Source: Botryosphaeria dothidea | Taxonomy: Eukaryota > Ascomycota > Dothideomycetes > Botryosphaeriales > Botryosphaeriaceae | Length of the DNA stretch: 64,000 nucleotides | Assembly (NCBI GenBank): GCA_011503125.2 | Contig: WWBZ02000001.1 | Location: forward strand, 5,456,001 to 5,520,000 | Direction of reading: 5' to 3' | Part shown: positions 26,131 through 36,223 of the stretch, one piece after another | Numbering within the stretch: position 1 is the stretch's first letter | How the letters are laid out: the number at the start of each line of letters is the position of its first letter | Notes under the pieces: model-generated | Database searches by the model: none | The model's input: only the letters and a program-made list of their open reading frames with translations | Told to the model about the DNA's origin: nothing | Program-made: the position numbers and the translations under genes

Positions 26131-27158
26131 CTCCTCTGCTGCTCGTCCGGATGTCGTGGCAAAGTGGGAGTCGGTGTGCTTCACAGGCTCAGCGCCATGC
26201 GCGCCGAAGCGGCGGCCTTATCTGATTCGCCGGTGACGATGCGCGAGTCTCAGGCGCACAGCAGAGCAGCGGACGGGCGTGACGACAGAGGCGAATATCA
26301 CAGCGCGGGCGTGGGCAGGGTCTCAGCGCAGTCGAGGAGGGATATCGTGCTATAAGGCGAGGCGCGGCATCGCGTTCCAAGCGGGAATTGAGGGCAGCGG
26401 GGATGGAAAGGCGGTGTTGTTCGCGCGAAGAATGCACGGCAGAAAGGTTGTAGTAGGTAGTAATCTACGGCGGAGGCGAGGCTTGAGCGGCAGGCAAGGC
26501 CAGGCCAGGCTTACGGAGCGCCGCAAGTGGATTTGCAAGAGTCTTCGGTGCCGAAGGGAGACAGGGCCGGGAGCACAGCGCGATGATGCAACAGTGTGCC
26601 TCGCTGGCCAGGCTGCATGTCGCACGCCGCCCGCCGTGCGCAGTCCAACCACGCGTGGAGATCCGCAGGGTCTGCGCTCACACGGCCCTCAGCTGACAAT
26701 CTCGGCCGCCCTGTTTCTCCTAGAATAACTGGCATCTGTCAGGAAATGCACTCGCTTCCGCCCCTCGCGCCCTGCCGGAGCCTCCATATCCGACAAAATA
26801 GCGATGAGCAAGGCTTTAACGTGATTGCATGGCCGGCCTCCTTATGCAGCGCCCGCGTGACTTCATCCGTTATCCTTAAGGTGGCGCCCGCCCGCCCGCC
26901 CGCCGCCCAGCCTGGCCGTCGCCGCTCGCTTCTTGCCCCTCATCACTTTTACGCCACCTGTGTTGAGCACGCAAGTCGAGTCAAAATGCATTTAGAAGAC
27001 GGGTATCTGATCTGTGTGTGGATGCATGATGTCTTGAATTCATGAAACTGCCATCCACGCTCCCCTTGGGGACTGCATGCTGCACCGAGCGTAGTACCGA
27101 CAAATCCCTATCCAGCTATACGCCAAACCCACGAACCCATAGCTTTTTGTGTCTCCGC
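26131..27158. other. Intergenic region (LRR-gene promoter)
   Basis: 1 kb between the start of the LRR gene and the stop of the ribosomal protein gene. It is GC-rich with a run of CGCC units near 26886-26908. Open frames on both strands show no motif. Confidence 0.5.
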
Positions 27159-28127
27159 TTACGAGTCCGCCTTGAGCTGAGCAATCTTGGCCTTGACGCG
27201 CTCCTCCTTCTCCGCCTTGGTGAGCTTCTTCTGCCTGTACTTGAGCGACTCCTTCTTGTACTCGTCCTTGGACTTCTTGGCCTTGGCATCGGGGTCGGCC
27301 TTGAAGGGGTCCTCGCGGATCTGCGAGTGGGCCTCCTCGTAGAGCTCCTCAATGCCATCGGCCTCGAGGTCGTCGTCGATGTAGCCCTGGAACTGAGACT
27401 TGTAGCGCTCCTCATCGTCATCGGCGAGGGTCTCCATGTACTCAGCGACGTGACCGGCGAAGATGTACTTGCGGAGAGTCTCGGCATCGAGCTCCTTGGA
27501 CTCAATGTCGTAACCGGGGAAGCGGTTCTCAGAGTGAGGGACGTAGAGACCACCGTCAGAAGCACCCTTCATGGCAGCGAAGACACGGTTTCCAGTGGAG
27601 GTGCGGACGAGACCGACGTCAAGGAAGACCTTGAAGGGGCGGCGCTCTTCACCGTCATCGCCCTCAGCGGCCTCGGTGAGCTGGTACTCTCCATCGGGCT
27701 CCTCAACACCCTTGAAGGTCTCGTCAAGGCCGAGCTTCTTGAGAGCACGGCGGGCGATGAGAAGGCCGGTGGCGTAGGCAGCGGCCCAGTTGGTCAGACC
27801 GTGGGTGATGCCATAGCGCTTGAGCTCGTGGGCGTAGGCAGCGACGAGAACCTTATCGCCAGTGAGCTCCGAGGAGATGATCTGGCAGATGATGTCGCGG
27901 TTCGTGAAGCGGACGACCAGGCGGTACTTGGGAGTGTTGTACTTGTTCTTGGCCTGGGCGATGAGGCGCTTGCGAGCGTAGTAGTCGGTCTTACCGGACC
28001 TTCTACGCTTGTACTTCACCTGGTAGCGGCTGGGAAAATGTCAGAATAACGTACTGTGGACGCAGTGCGAAAATTCGGTAACTTACGAGAAGTACGCGTT
28101 GTTCTTGACGAGCTTGGTGAAAGGCAT
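27159..28127 (-). CDS. RPL5: 60S ribosomal protein L5 (uL18)
   Basis: Two exons, 28127-28087 and 28029-27159, give 303 aa. L5 binds 5S rRNA and, with L11, delivers it to the pre-60S particle in the nucleolus. The N-terminus MPFTKLVKNNAYFSRYQVK spans the 57-nt intron (GTAAGT donor). Conserved blocks follow: RRRSGKTDYYARKRL, RLVVRFTNRDIICQI, the YGLTNWAAAYATGLL-like segment read here as GITHGLTNWAAAYATG, and the lysine-rich C-terminus ending in KIAQLKADS. Length fits fungal L5. Codon choice is extremely biased to C/G third bases, as in other ribosomal protein genes. That bias is also why a 335-codon open frame exists on the opposite strand. Confidence 0.97.
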
Positions 28128-29058
28128 CTTGACAATCGCTCACACTGCGAAAAAGAAAATCCCCGAGTCAGCAATTGACGCTTCAGAAACCCTCCGAAGC
28201 AACTTGCGAGACTCCATTTCGACAGCCTGATCCAGCTTGGGCGTTGGTGTATCGCGGCGACGGCCGCCGGAAACGCCTCAGCCGTTGCTGAGGCTCGCTC
28301 GTTGCATCGCAGGACAGTGCAAAGGATAGACTTACGAGGATGGGCCCGTGGAGTTGTCGAAGTCGTCGGTGGTCGCTCGTGGAGGAGAAAGTGGTGCCGC
28401 TTTCAATTTCTGTGCGAAATTTAAGCGAGCCCGCAGAAGCTTCCCTCAACACCAAAAACCATGGTGGGCGACAGCCCGCCGCCGACCGACCCAAGGCAAC
28501 CCCTGCAGCCGATGATTCTCCGCACCTTCTCTGAACATTCATCAATCACTTCGGGATATTTGCGTCCTTGCTGTCCGTTTGCCTCCTGCTGACCGCTTCA
28601 CAACATACAATAGCACATCCAGTGTCTTCTAGGACCTCACGTAGCGATCAAGTTCATTTGTGATGCCAACTTCATTCTCTCAGGCAGCTATTGCTACTTG
28701 GTCTTCCATTCAGATCATGCTTTTGGTGCACCATAGCAAGCGATCTTCTGTGGCAATATCCTGCGACACATGCATTCCTTCATGATCCTCACTACGAGGG
28801 TTGAATTCCCGCTATCCTAGTCTTTCGAACAGTACCATGCGCCGGAGTGTAGCTTTGTAGATATGTCCTGGGGTGGTGCATTTCAGAACCGTAAAAAGCC
28901 TGCCCGACTCTCATTCCGCCAGTTCATGACCTGATTCAGAAAATGTGGCCACTGGTGTCTGGTCAAACACCCTCAAGCGGCATTGGGGTCGCTGCCCCCC
29001 CCAGTGTGGATAAATCAACTTTTTTGAACTGTGTCATCTCAAGATGAGATCGCCCACT
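28128..29058. other. Intergenic region (RPL5 promoter)
   Basis: About 0.9 kb from the RPL5 start to the stop of the copper-fist gene. No gene recognised. The RPL5-proximal part may hold a 5' UTR intron, as is common in ribosomal protein genes, but no junction could be fixed. Confidence 0.45.
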
Positions 29059-31075
29059 TCATCCGCCAGGCTTTGTGTCCAACGTGACATCTATCGAGTT
29101 CATCTGGGCCCGCTCCAATTGAGGCGAGAATGCGGCCCCGTTCTGAAAGTCGCCGTTAGCCTGTGGCAGCGGTACGCCATCATGGCCGCCGTGGGTCAAA
29201 CAACCGACGCATTGGCACCCATCGCCACAACGACAGGCGCCGCTCGCGTCATCGCATCCAGGCAATTCAACTTGTTGCCAGAAGAACGACGATGGTGACA
29301 ATGTTGGTGTCTCGGCTGTAGTAGCCGTCGGCGCTGGGTCTGGAGTCGCAAAATGCGTATTGCGCACAGTGGGCTCGTACGCAGAGGGCTGTTGGTAATG
29401 CAACTGACCGTCTTGAAAGTTCGTTTTTTCGCGCTGTGCTACGCCTTGATCATTTTGAGGCCCTTGAAAACTGAATTGTGACAGTTCGGTTGTAGGAGTA
29501 GCATGGACAGATCCGACCGATGATCCGTTTTGAGACTGCCACAATGAACCCCCACTCACGTCCTGCGAATACGGTGTTCCCGGATGCCTGAACGTCGAAT
29601 GTGGCTGATAAGGCTGTCCTAATTTAGGTCCTTGCCACGTGTGATTTCCGGAGCCTGAAGATTCCGCAATCTGGTACGATGGCTGATACTGGATCTGGTC
29701 ATTGCTATATGAGGGAGAGGATGGATCGGCGTAAAATGGATCCTGGATCATGAAGTTTGTTACGTCCTGCAGGTAGCGGACAGTGGTTTCATTTCGTGGG
29801 TGCACAGCACATCCAAGGCAAGCGCAAGCATCGCCACAAGTACAGTTGTGCTGGAACTCTGGAACGCCGTTGCCATAGCCATTCGAGAGCTGAGGCCCAA
29901 GTGCAAAGGGATAGTACGGCGCGTATTGGTCCGAAGATCCACTGTTGGTCGCGTAGTTCATAGCCGTTGGTCTTGCATTGGGGTACGAATTGCTTTGAAC
30001 CGGATTGACCAAGTGCTGCTGTGCTCCATAGTAAGGATACGGTTGGCTGTGCCCAAATGGCGGTTGCCCTGGTTGGATTCGTGAGCCCACACTATCGGTT
30101 GGTTGACTCTGGCGCTGTGGAAGAAGGTCCTTGGGTGTCGATAGAGAAAGCCTTTGATTTCCTTGGTCATACGGTGCCTCATTTGCGGCTTTACGTCCGC
30201 CGCAGCAACTACCCTTGGTTTCCAGGGTCTCTTCCACAATTGTCCTCGGCGCCGACGTACCGTCGACTGTCATATGCTTCCAGCCTTGAACCTGCGCAGA
30301 AGAAGAATGACCCATGGTCTGTTTGCGGGTCTCAAGCTGTATGTTCAGCGGCTTATCTTCAGGTTCAGAACTACGCTTGGAACCACAGCAAGCCAATTCG
30401 GACGGAGGTGGACCGTCATCGTGACTGTCGGGAGAATTGCCTCCAGTGGTCGGAGCTGGTGACGTGTTACTGCTACCTGTCGTGACTGGTTGTTGGGTTG
30501 ATCCGCAGCAGGACTTCGCCTGTGTATTCTTGACCTTGTGCTCTGCCTCTTCGGAGGCTTTGATAGCCTTTTCGAGAGTAGCAGGGTTACGATTGTTGCT
30601 GACTGACTTTCGCTTGGTTTTCTGCACACGATTTGAAGGACCGGGAAAAGGACCGGTGGTTGATGACACCACCTCGGCAACGGGAGCCGGCTCTTCACCG
30701 TTGCTTGGGCAGGCGCATTCAGAGGCTGAGGGTCGCAGTTAGATGGAATATGGGCAACGGACAGCTGTACATACATCTAGGGATGGTGTAGTTAATGACA
30801 AGTCTTTCGCAACTGCAGTTGCCGCCGAGATGCGGACAGCTACTTAAAGGCCGACCTGGCTTGCGAACTTCGAGCAGTAAGCGGTCCTTGTGGTTACACG
30901 ATGTGGAGCGGTGACCGCGGATACAAGGTCCACTGTAGCGGACGATCGGGGTTAGCCAGGGTGGACTGGACGAAGGTGGTTCATAGAACGGGTCGGGCCT
31001 TGAGGTGATATGACAATGGTGCGGAACGTACCAGGCGACCTTCTTCTGCTCGCCGTTGATCGTTACCCACGGCAT
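29059..31075 (-). CDS. Copper-fist transcription factor (Mac1/Cuf1/GRISEA-like)
   Basis: Three exons, 31075-31032, 30932-30775 and 30725-29059, give 622 aa. The copper-fist DNA-binding domain (residues 1-67) is split by the first intron between KKVA and CGPCIRGHRS. It contains the zinc ligands, the cysteine/histidine stretch SCPHLGGNCSC and the minor-groove motif KPGRP. The rest is low complexity with two matching cysteine clusters, Cys362-His376 (CTCGDACACLGCAVH) and Cys565-His579 (CRCGDGCQCVGCLTH), each C-x-C-x3-C-x-C-x2-C-x2-H. Such clusters bind Cu(I) in copper-sensing regulators. Three isolated CCG motifs lie at 140, 180 and 241. In the nucleus it should control copper uptake or detoxification genes; whether it responds to lack or excess of copper cannot be told from sequence. 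The introns are 99 and 49 nt. Confidence 0.9.
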
Positions 31076-32513
31076 GGCTTCAAGATGGTTGTCGTACGGG
31101 CTGGGAAGGGCTCATCGGCGCGCACGGCGAGGAAAAGCCTATCTGGAGTGAGCTGGCGGACCCCTGCATCATGTGGTCCAGAGGCAAATGGGATGGAAAC
31201 GCAAGGGCTATGGAAGAGGGGCTTCGTGAGGTGTGCACTGTGCCAAGGGAACAGACTAAGAAGCTTGTGCATACCTGGCTCGCACGGGCATCAAAAGGAG
31301 AAGGCCGATTGTGCGCCGGCGGATGGTCTGCGACAAGGAGGCCGAAGCAGTTGGGACCTTACCAATCTCGTGAAGAGTGACTGGGTGCACAAAGGACGAA
31401 CAAGTTGGCGGCGAGCGGGCGTGAGCAGATTTTCCCGGGGGAGCGATCCAGTGAGCTGGAACAAGAAAGTCAGCGGGCGGCGCTTGGTGAGATAAACTAC
31501 CGTGGAGCGGGTGTCTCGCCGACGCGTGCGCGGGTAGGCTGCGGTTGCGTACCTTGATAACCGTGGTGCAGAGCCGCGGGAGGTCGGCGTAAATGGGGAC
31601 TGCGGCACCGCGACAACGGAAAGCGAGATGGCAGCGGCGACGGCAGCTCTAACCCGCACAGGCGGCCTGGTGATAGCACAGGCGTTTGCAAGGCGCTGCG
31701 TGGGGTTGCGAAGAGTCGGCGCGCCCAGGGAGCCGTCGCATGCAGTTGAGCAGGTTTCCTGGCCGAAACGGGTAAAGAGCGGCAAGGTTTCGCCTTCTGA
31801 GCATCGGGCCTGGCTTATTTTTGGGGCGGTAGCCGAGCGTACTGAGGGCCTCAGGTCAGCGCGCTGGCGGATGCCCGACACGCAGCGGAAACGCGGCGAT
31901 GCAGTGCTGAGGAGAGCAGCAGACGTGCTGTCTGAGAGAGCCGCCTTGGGCCCGACTCGAAGGAGTCAAAGGTCCCTGCAGGTGCCTAGCCGAAGCAGAT
32001 CTCGCCCTGCTGCCGCCTCTACCGGTGCGCCGACACCCATGTCCAGCCACCACTTCACCTGCCGCTCCCCAAACCGGGAGCGTCGCGCCTCTGCACCTAG
32101 GCACGGCGCCGCCCGCAACACCATGACCCGCCCCGGACAATTGCCATGACACCATCTCCGCACTGCGCCGTCTAGTCCATTCTGCCGGTGCTCTGTCGCA
32201 GGCTGGCGCACGCGAGATGACGCTCGTGCGGCTGATGCACTTTCGGCATCTCAGCCTTGCCCCAGTTCATGTACGTTCCTGTGCTTGGCGAAATCTAGTT
32301 CGCGAGGAGTTGCTGCATTCGGAGGATCGACAGCAGATGGTCTCCTAGAAGGGCGCTAGATGCATTCCACCTATCACGTAGACACCATTTCTGAAAAAGA
32401 GATCTCAAAAAAAAACATCTTTGATTTCTCCCCATGTGTACTCATCACCGCCCTCAAAAATAAAATCAGCAGAGACCCTAACGCCGCCCAATGATCAAGA
32501 ATGGAACATTCTA
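31076..32513. other. Intergenic region (copper-fist promoter)
   Basis: 1.4 kb with no recognised gene. Open frames such as 31628-32149 (plus, 173 codons) and 31881-31291 (minus, 196 codons) overlap each other, are arginine-rich and motif-free, and look like chance frames in GC-rich DNA. Confidence 0.5.
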
Positions 32514-33681
32514 TTACTCGTTATAGTGGTATACCTGAGGCAGTGGTTAGCATGCTCTTGGATTTCTTGGGGAAAGCGTGGAGACTCACAAGATAGTTGG
32601 GCAAGCCGTAGCTCTTCCATCCTAATCTAGACGCCATCTTCGCGAAGCCCTCAGTTTCGATCAGATGATAGAAGGCAAACGGCGGGAACATTGCGCCATC
32701 TCTGTGGACATCAGCCTTGACCAGCAAAGCTGTTCCGCCGACGCCATCAAGCTCAATCTCCTTTTCCATGTTCGCATCACCGCCATCCTTCATGTAGGCC
32801 ATGAGTGAACGATAGGTGGCCATCTCTGCATAGCCTTCCAACAGAATGTCGTCTTTGCCCATACCCTTGGCCAAGTCTTGGGCCGTTGGGCTGTCAATCC
32901 AGGAGTTGTAGTCGTAAGGCCGAATGTCCATCTTCTTCGAGTCGTCATTGTAGTAGCGCTGGTAGCAATTGGGCACGATTATTGGCTTATTGTGCGAAGC
33001 AAGGTCCTGAATAAGCGTCGGCGGTGTCTCGACGATGTCCGAATCCAGCCATAGCACCCATGACGTTGTCGGTCCAAGCGTAGTGAAAAGCAGAGAATTG
33101 CGCGCCTTCGACATTGCCGCCCTCCTTGCCTTCTGATTCTCCAATTTGTGTCTCTCGGACTCTTCCTGCGACTGCAGCGGGACTTCCGTGTCCTGGCGCA
33201 GAATGGTGATGCTCTTGAATCGCTTCTTTTGAGGACCTTTTTGAGTTTTGGCGATCTGCTCCTGGAGCGCGGCGGTGGCAGCGTTTCCTTCACGAGTCTT
33301 GGGCAGAATGAAGCCAAGGGAGATGAGCTCATGGGGGTAGTTAAGCTTCAGGAGATTGTCCCAGTACTCCTGGTAGAAGCGCGCCATTGGGGTCAGGACA
33401 AGAACAGATTCCCGATTTTCAATCGGATCAGCGGTTGTAGTGAGATTGTTCATATGGTAGTGAACAACCGGCGGAGCGGCCTGTTCTCCATCACCCTTCG
33501 CTTTCCTGAACGGCATCGACGGGGGAGACAGCGCATTGGCAGCGGAAGCACGCAGCTGGTGCGGGCTTATCGAGCTATCGGCATCGGAGGAGAATATGAA
33601 GAACAAGAATCCAAAACAGAGGAGCGCAGCAAGAGCGATGGTAATGGGGTTGGTTCTCCGCAAGGAGCGCGCGGAACGCAT
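32514..33681 (-). CDS. MNN9: GT62 mannosyltransferase, mannan polymerase subunit (Mnn9/Van1/Anp1 family)
   Basis: Two exons, 33681-32590 and 32534-32514, give 370 aa. This Golgi type II membrane enzyme extends the alpha-1,6-mannan backbone of N-glycans as part of a mannan polymerase complex. A short basic N-terminus (MRSARSLRRTNP) precedes one TM helix (about 11-30) and a lumenal domain opening with ESVLVLTPMARFY. The metal-binding DSD is at 213-215 (WVLWLDSDIVETPPTLI), followed by GVGGTALLVKADVHRDGA and the conserved end GLPNYL-VYHYNE. The last exon is just 21 nt, encoding VYHYNE and the stop; without it the protein would end in an unrelated tail. The ending favours Mnn9 over Van1 or Anp1, with moderate confidence. 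Confidence 0.9.
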
Positions 33682-34170
33682 CTTGATCAAGGGTCTCGGC
33701 GGAGGTGGGTCTACGGCGTTAGGAAGAGTCTAGTAAAAGTCAATCAAATTGCCTGCGGGAAACAGAGCGATTGCAGAAGACTCGAATGACTGCAGGGACA
33801 AGTACGTACGGAAGCTGCAACTGTGTCACTTCAAGACAGCCCAGACCAGCCGCGGCGCGGAGGTAAGACCGGAGGCGGCGAGGGCGGCGGAGCACGCACG
33901 AGAGAGCGACGAGATTTGGATCAAAAAGCGGAAGGCATGCCAGTCGGACGCCGCAAATGCTGGCCCTAGGAGGTGGGATGGGCGGAGGTCGCGCTGGCTG
34001 GATATACAGTCGACGTATTCACGCCCTCGGAAGTGAGATTGGCCTTAGATTGGGGCTCCGCCGGTTCTTCTTCGGGGGAGATGCACCTAAGCTTTCAAGC
34101 AACCTTATGGTCTACGTCTTTTCTCAACTGCATTCCAACCCCTGCCATGCACCCCAACTCCTAGCCGTCC
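33682..34170. promoter_or_regulatory. Divergent intergenic region between GT62 gene and mitochondrial-protein gene
   Basis: 489 bp between two divergent start codons, so it must hold both promoters. No specific site was assigned. Confidence 0.5.
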
Positions 34171-36133
34171 ATGTTCAATCCCACGCGAACATGTCTTGCG
34201 CTTCCCCTCGGCGTGTTTTCGGCTCGCGCGCGCCTCTCGGTCTGCGCCAGAGCCCAATCTATCCTACGCACGTCGTGGAATGAGAGCTCAGTGCGGCGGT
34301 TTTCCGCCGACCAATTTGCCCCAAAGGATAGCCACGACGAAGATTGTGCGCCCCGCTCTGGGCCGGGCGGGGCGGCCTACTTGCAGGTGCAGAAGGAGCT
34401 ATATCATGTCGGCACGGTCACGATCAAGAAGCCTGGTGACACGGTTCGTTCGATTCTCGCCCACACATGCAGCATCTAGGGCGTATCGCTGACTGCTCTG
34501 TTAGGACATCGGTAGCCTCATTGATCGAATCGAGCCTGTGCCCTACCTGATGCCTCGTTTCAAAAGCCCCACAGCTATGCTACTGGTAACACCGTCGTTT
34601 GCCTCGGCGCTACGCTCTCCGTCAAAGGGTAGCGCTCCAGAAGCAATCGGACAAGCCGTGTCTCGCTTGCTCAAGGACTCGCTTGAGCGCGCCAGTGCTC
34701 TGCGAAATATTCGCGTCGTTGCTGCTGTGGTGGACAGACTACCAGCACCAGGTGATAATCCCGATACGAGCAAAGGCTGTGAGGGCCTGGCATACGCAGT
34801 GTGGTTCAGCGACAATGTTGCTCGTTCGAATTGGACGAGCCAACGCAGCTTAGAGCAGGACGACACAGTTGGAAGACTTACCTTCGATCTCTGGGACCGA
34901 TTCAGACTCACCGACCCTCAGGGAAATCCGAGGAGAGACTACATGGATAGAATCCACAGGCTTCATCTTCCTCTAGCAAATACGCTCTTCCAGACTGGTC
35001 GACCCTCCATTATGTGGAATATCCTATACAAGGTCTCCGAGATTGACGCGCTTACGGATGGTGCCCCACTCGAGGAGCCTCGATTCCTGTACGCCAACAA
35101 GATCAATGATGTCAAATATCAACGCGTGACTTGGCCCATGTCCGGTCGGTACTTGGCACACGAGAAAAAGTGCTTCCCGGTTCCCAACAAGACATTGCAT
35201 CAGCTTCATGTCCCTTTGGTGCCTTTGACCGCCCCTCGCCAAGTCCATGCTTCCATGGGGAACATTGTTCGACAAATCTCTGGTCCCGATGAACAGCCTG
35301 CGCCTGCATCTCAAGAATTAGAGAAAGCCGTATCGTCTTATTTCACCGCTACCGATCAAGCACCTCATGCTATGCCAGTCTGGGCTATGGTCTTCAACGA
35401 GAAAAGTGTCAAGTACTTCGCCTCAAGTGTTCTAGGGGCCTTAGGCAAGTGGCAACCTGACAAATTCAGCAAAAACTACGATTATGCTGGCATACTCTCC
35501 GAACACATCGAGGATGCTTGGAACGCCGATCCCAAGATCTTCCAGCACGCCATATGGAAAAGCCTTCTCATGGGGAATGCCAAGATCCATCGTGTCCTCA
35601 GCGGCGGCGGCGGCTGGGGCAAAAAAGCGGGACTCATTTCCTTGGACCCTCGCAAATCCTTCTACAATTCTTCGCAGATTATTTCATCCACCACGAGTGC
35701 TAACGATGGCGATTATGAAGCGAACAGTCTAGCCCAGACCATAGGATCTAATGCGCACATTCAATTCTTTGCATCTCCGGTATCATCACTTGAAGTTCCG
35801 GAATATGAGCCTGGAACCAGCGTCTTTGGGACAATACCGAGCAGTATAGATGACATCCCGCAAGCGTCTGAAGGCTCAGCAGAGATTGAGGTCTGGCCTG
35901 GATGGTTTGGAGCTTTATCCGAGCAAGGAATAAGCATGAAAAACATTCTTCATTCACACGAGAAACCAGGCGCAAAGGAGCATTATGGTGGAACCATAGT
36001 CGATATCCCGTTCTCGCTTTTCGTCACGAGCAGTCGATTGCCGACCTCATACATTACCGCATCCGTCACAGAGGATGCAAAGAACCCCGAGTCAAAGGTT
36101 AGTTCCGAGAATGCCGGAGAGACGGGAGTGTAG
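34171..36133 (+). CDS. Conserved-looking fungal protein, predicted mitochondrial, function unknown
   Basis: Two exons, 34171-34443 and 34505-36133, give 633 aa. The 61-nt intron (donor GTTCGT, acceptor TGTTAG) joins VTIKKPGDT to DIGSLIDRIE in phase. The N-terminus is rich in Arg, Ser, Ala and Leu without acids and ends in a VRRFS stretch near residue 45, a good mitochondrial processing-peptidase site, so import into mitochondria is inferred. No domain is recognised. Notable segments are PSFASALRSP, a glycine-rich loop SGGGGWGKKAGLISLDP in the second half, and a LFVTSSRLPTSYITASV-like end. No TM helix is evident. It sits 91 bp before the next plus-strand gene. Confidence 0.75.
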
Positions 36134-36223
36134 TATCATTCAGCTTCCAACACCGGACATGGCCGTCGCTCTGCAAGCAGATGCGCTGACTACATATAGC
36201 TTTCTGCGTATAGTCCAAATGTA

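Noticed and set aside
27042..28049. 335-codon open frame on the plus strand across the RPL5 gene
   Set aside because: It is antisense to a clear ribosomal protein; its leucine/valine-rich translation is what strong C/G third-base codon bias produces on the opposite strand.
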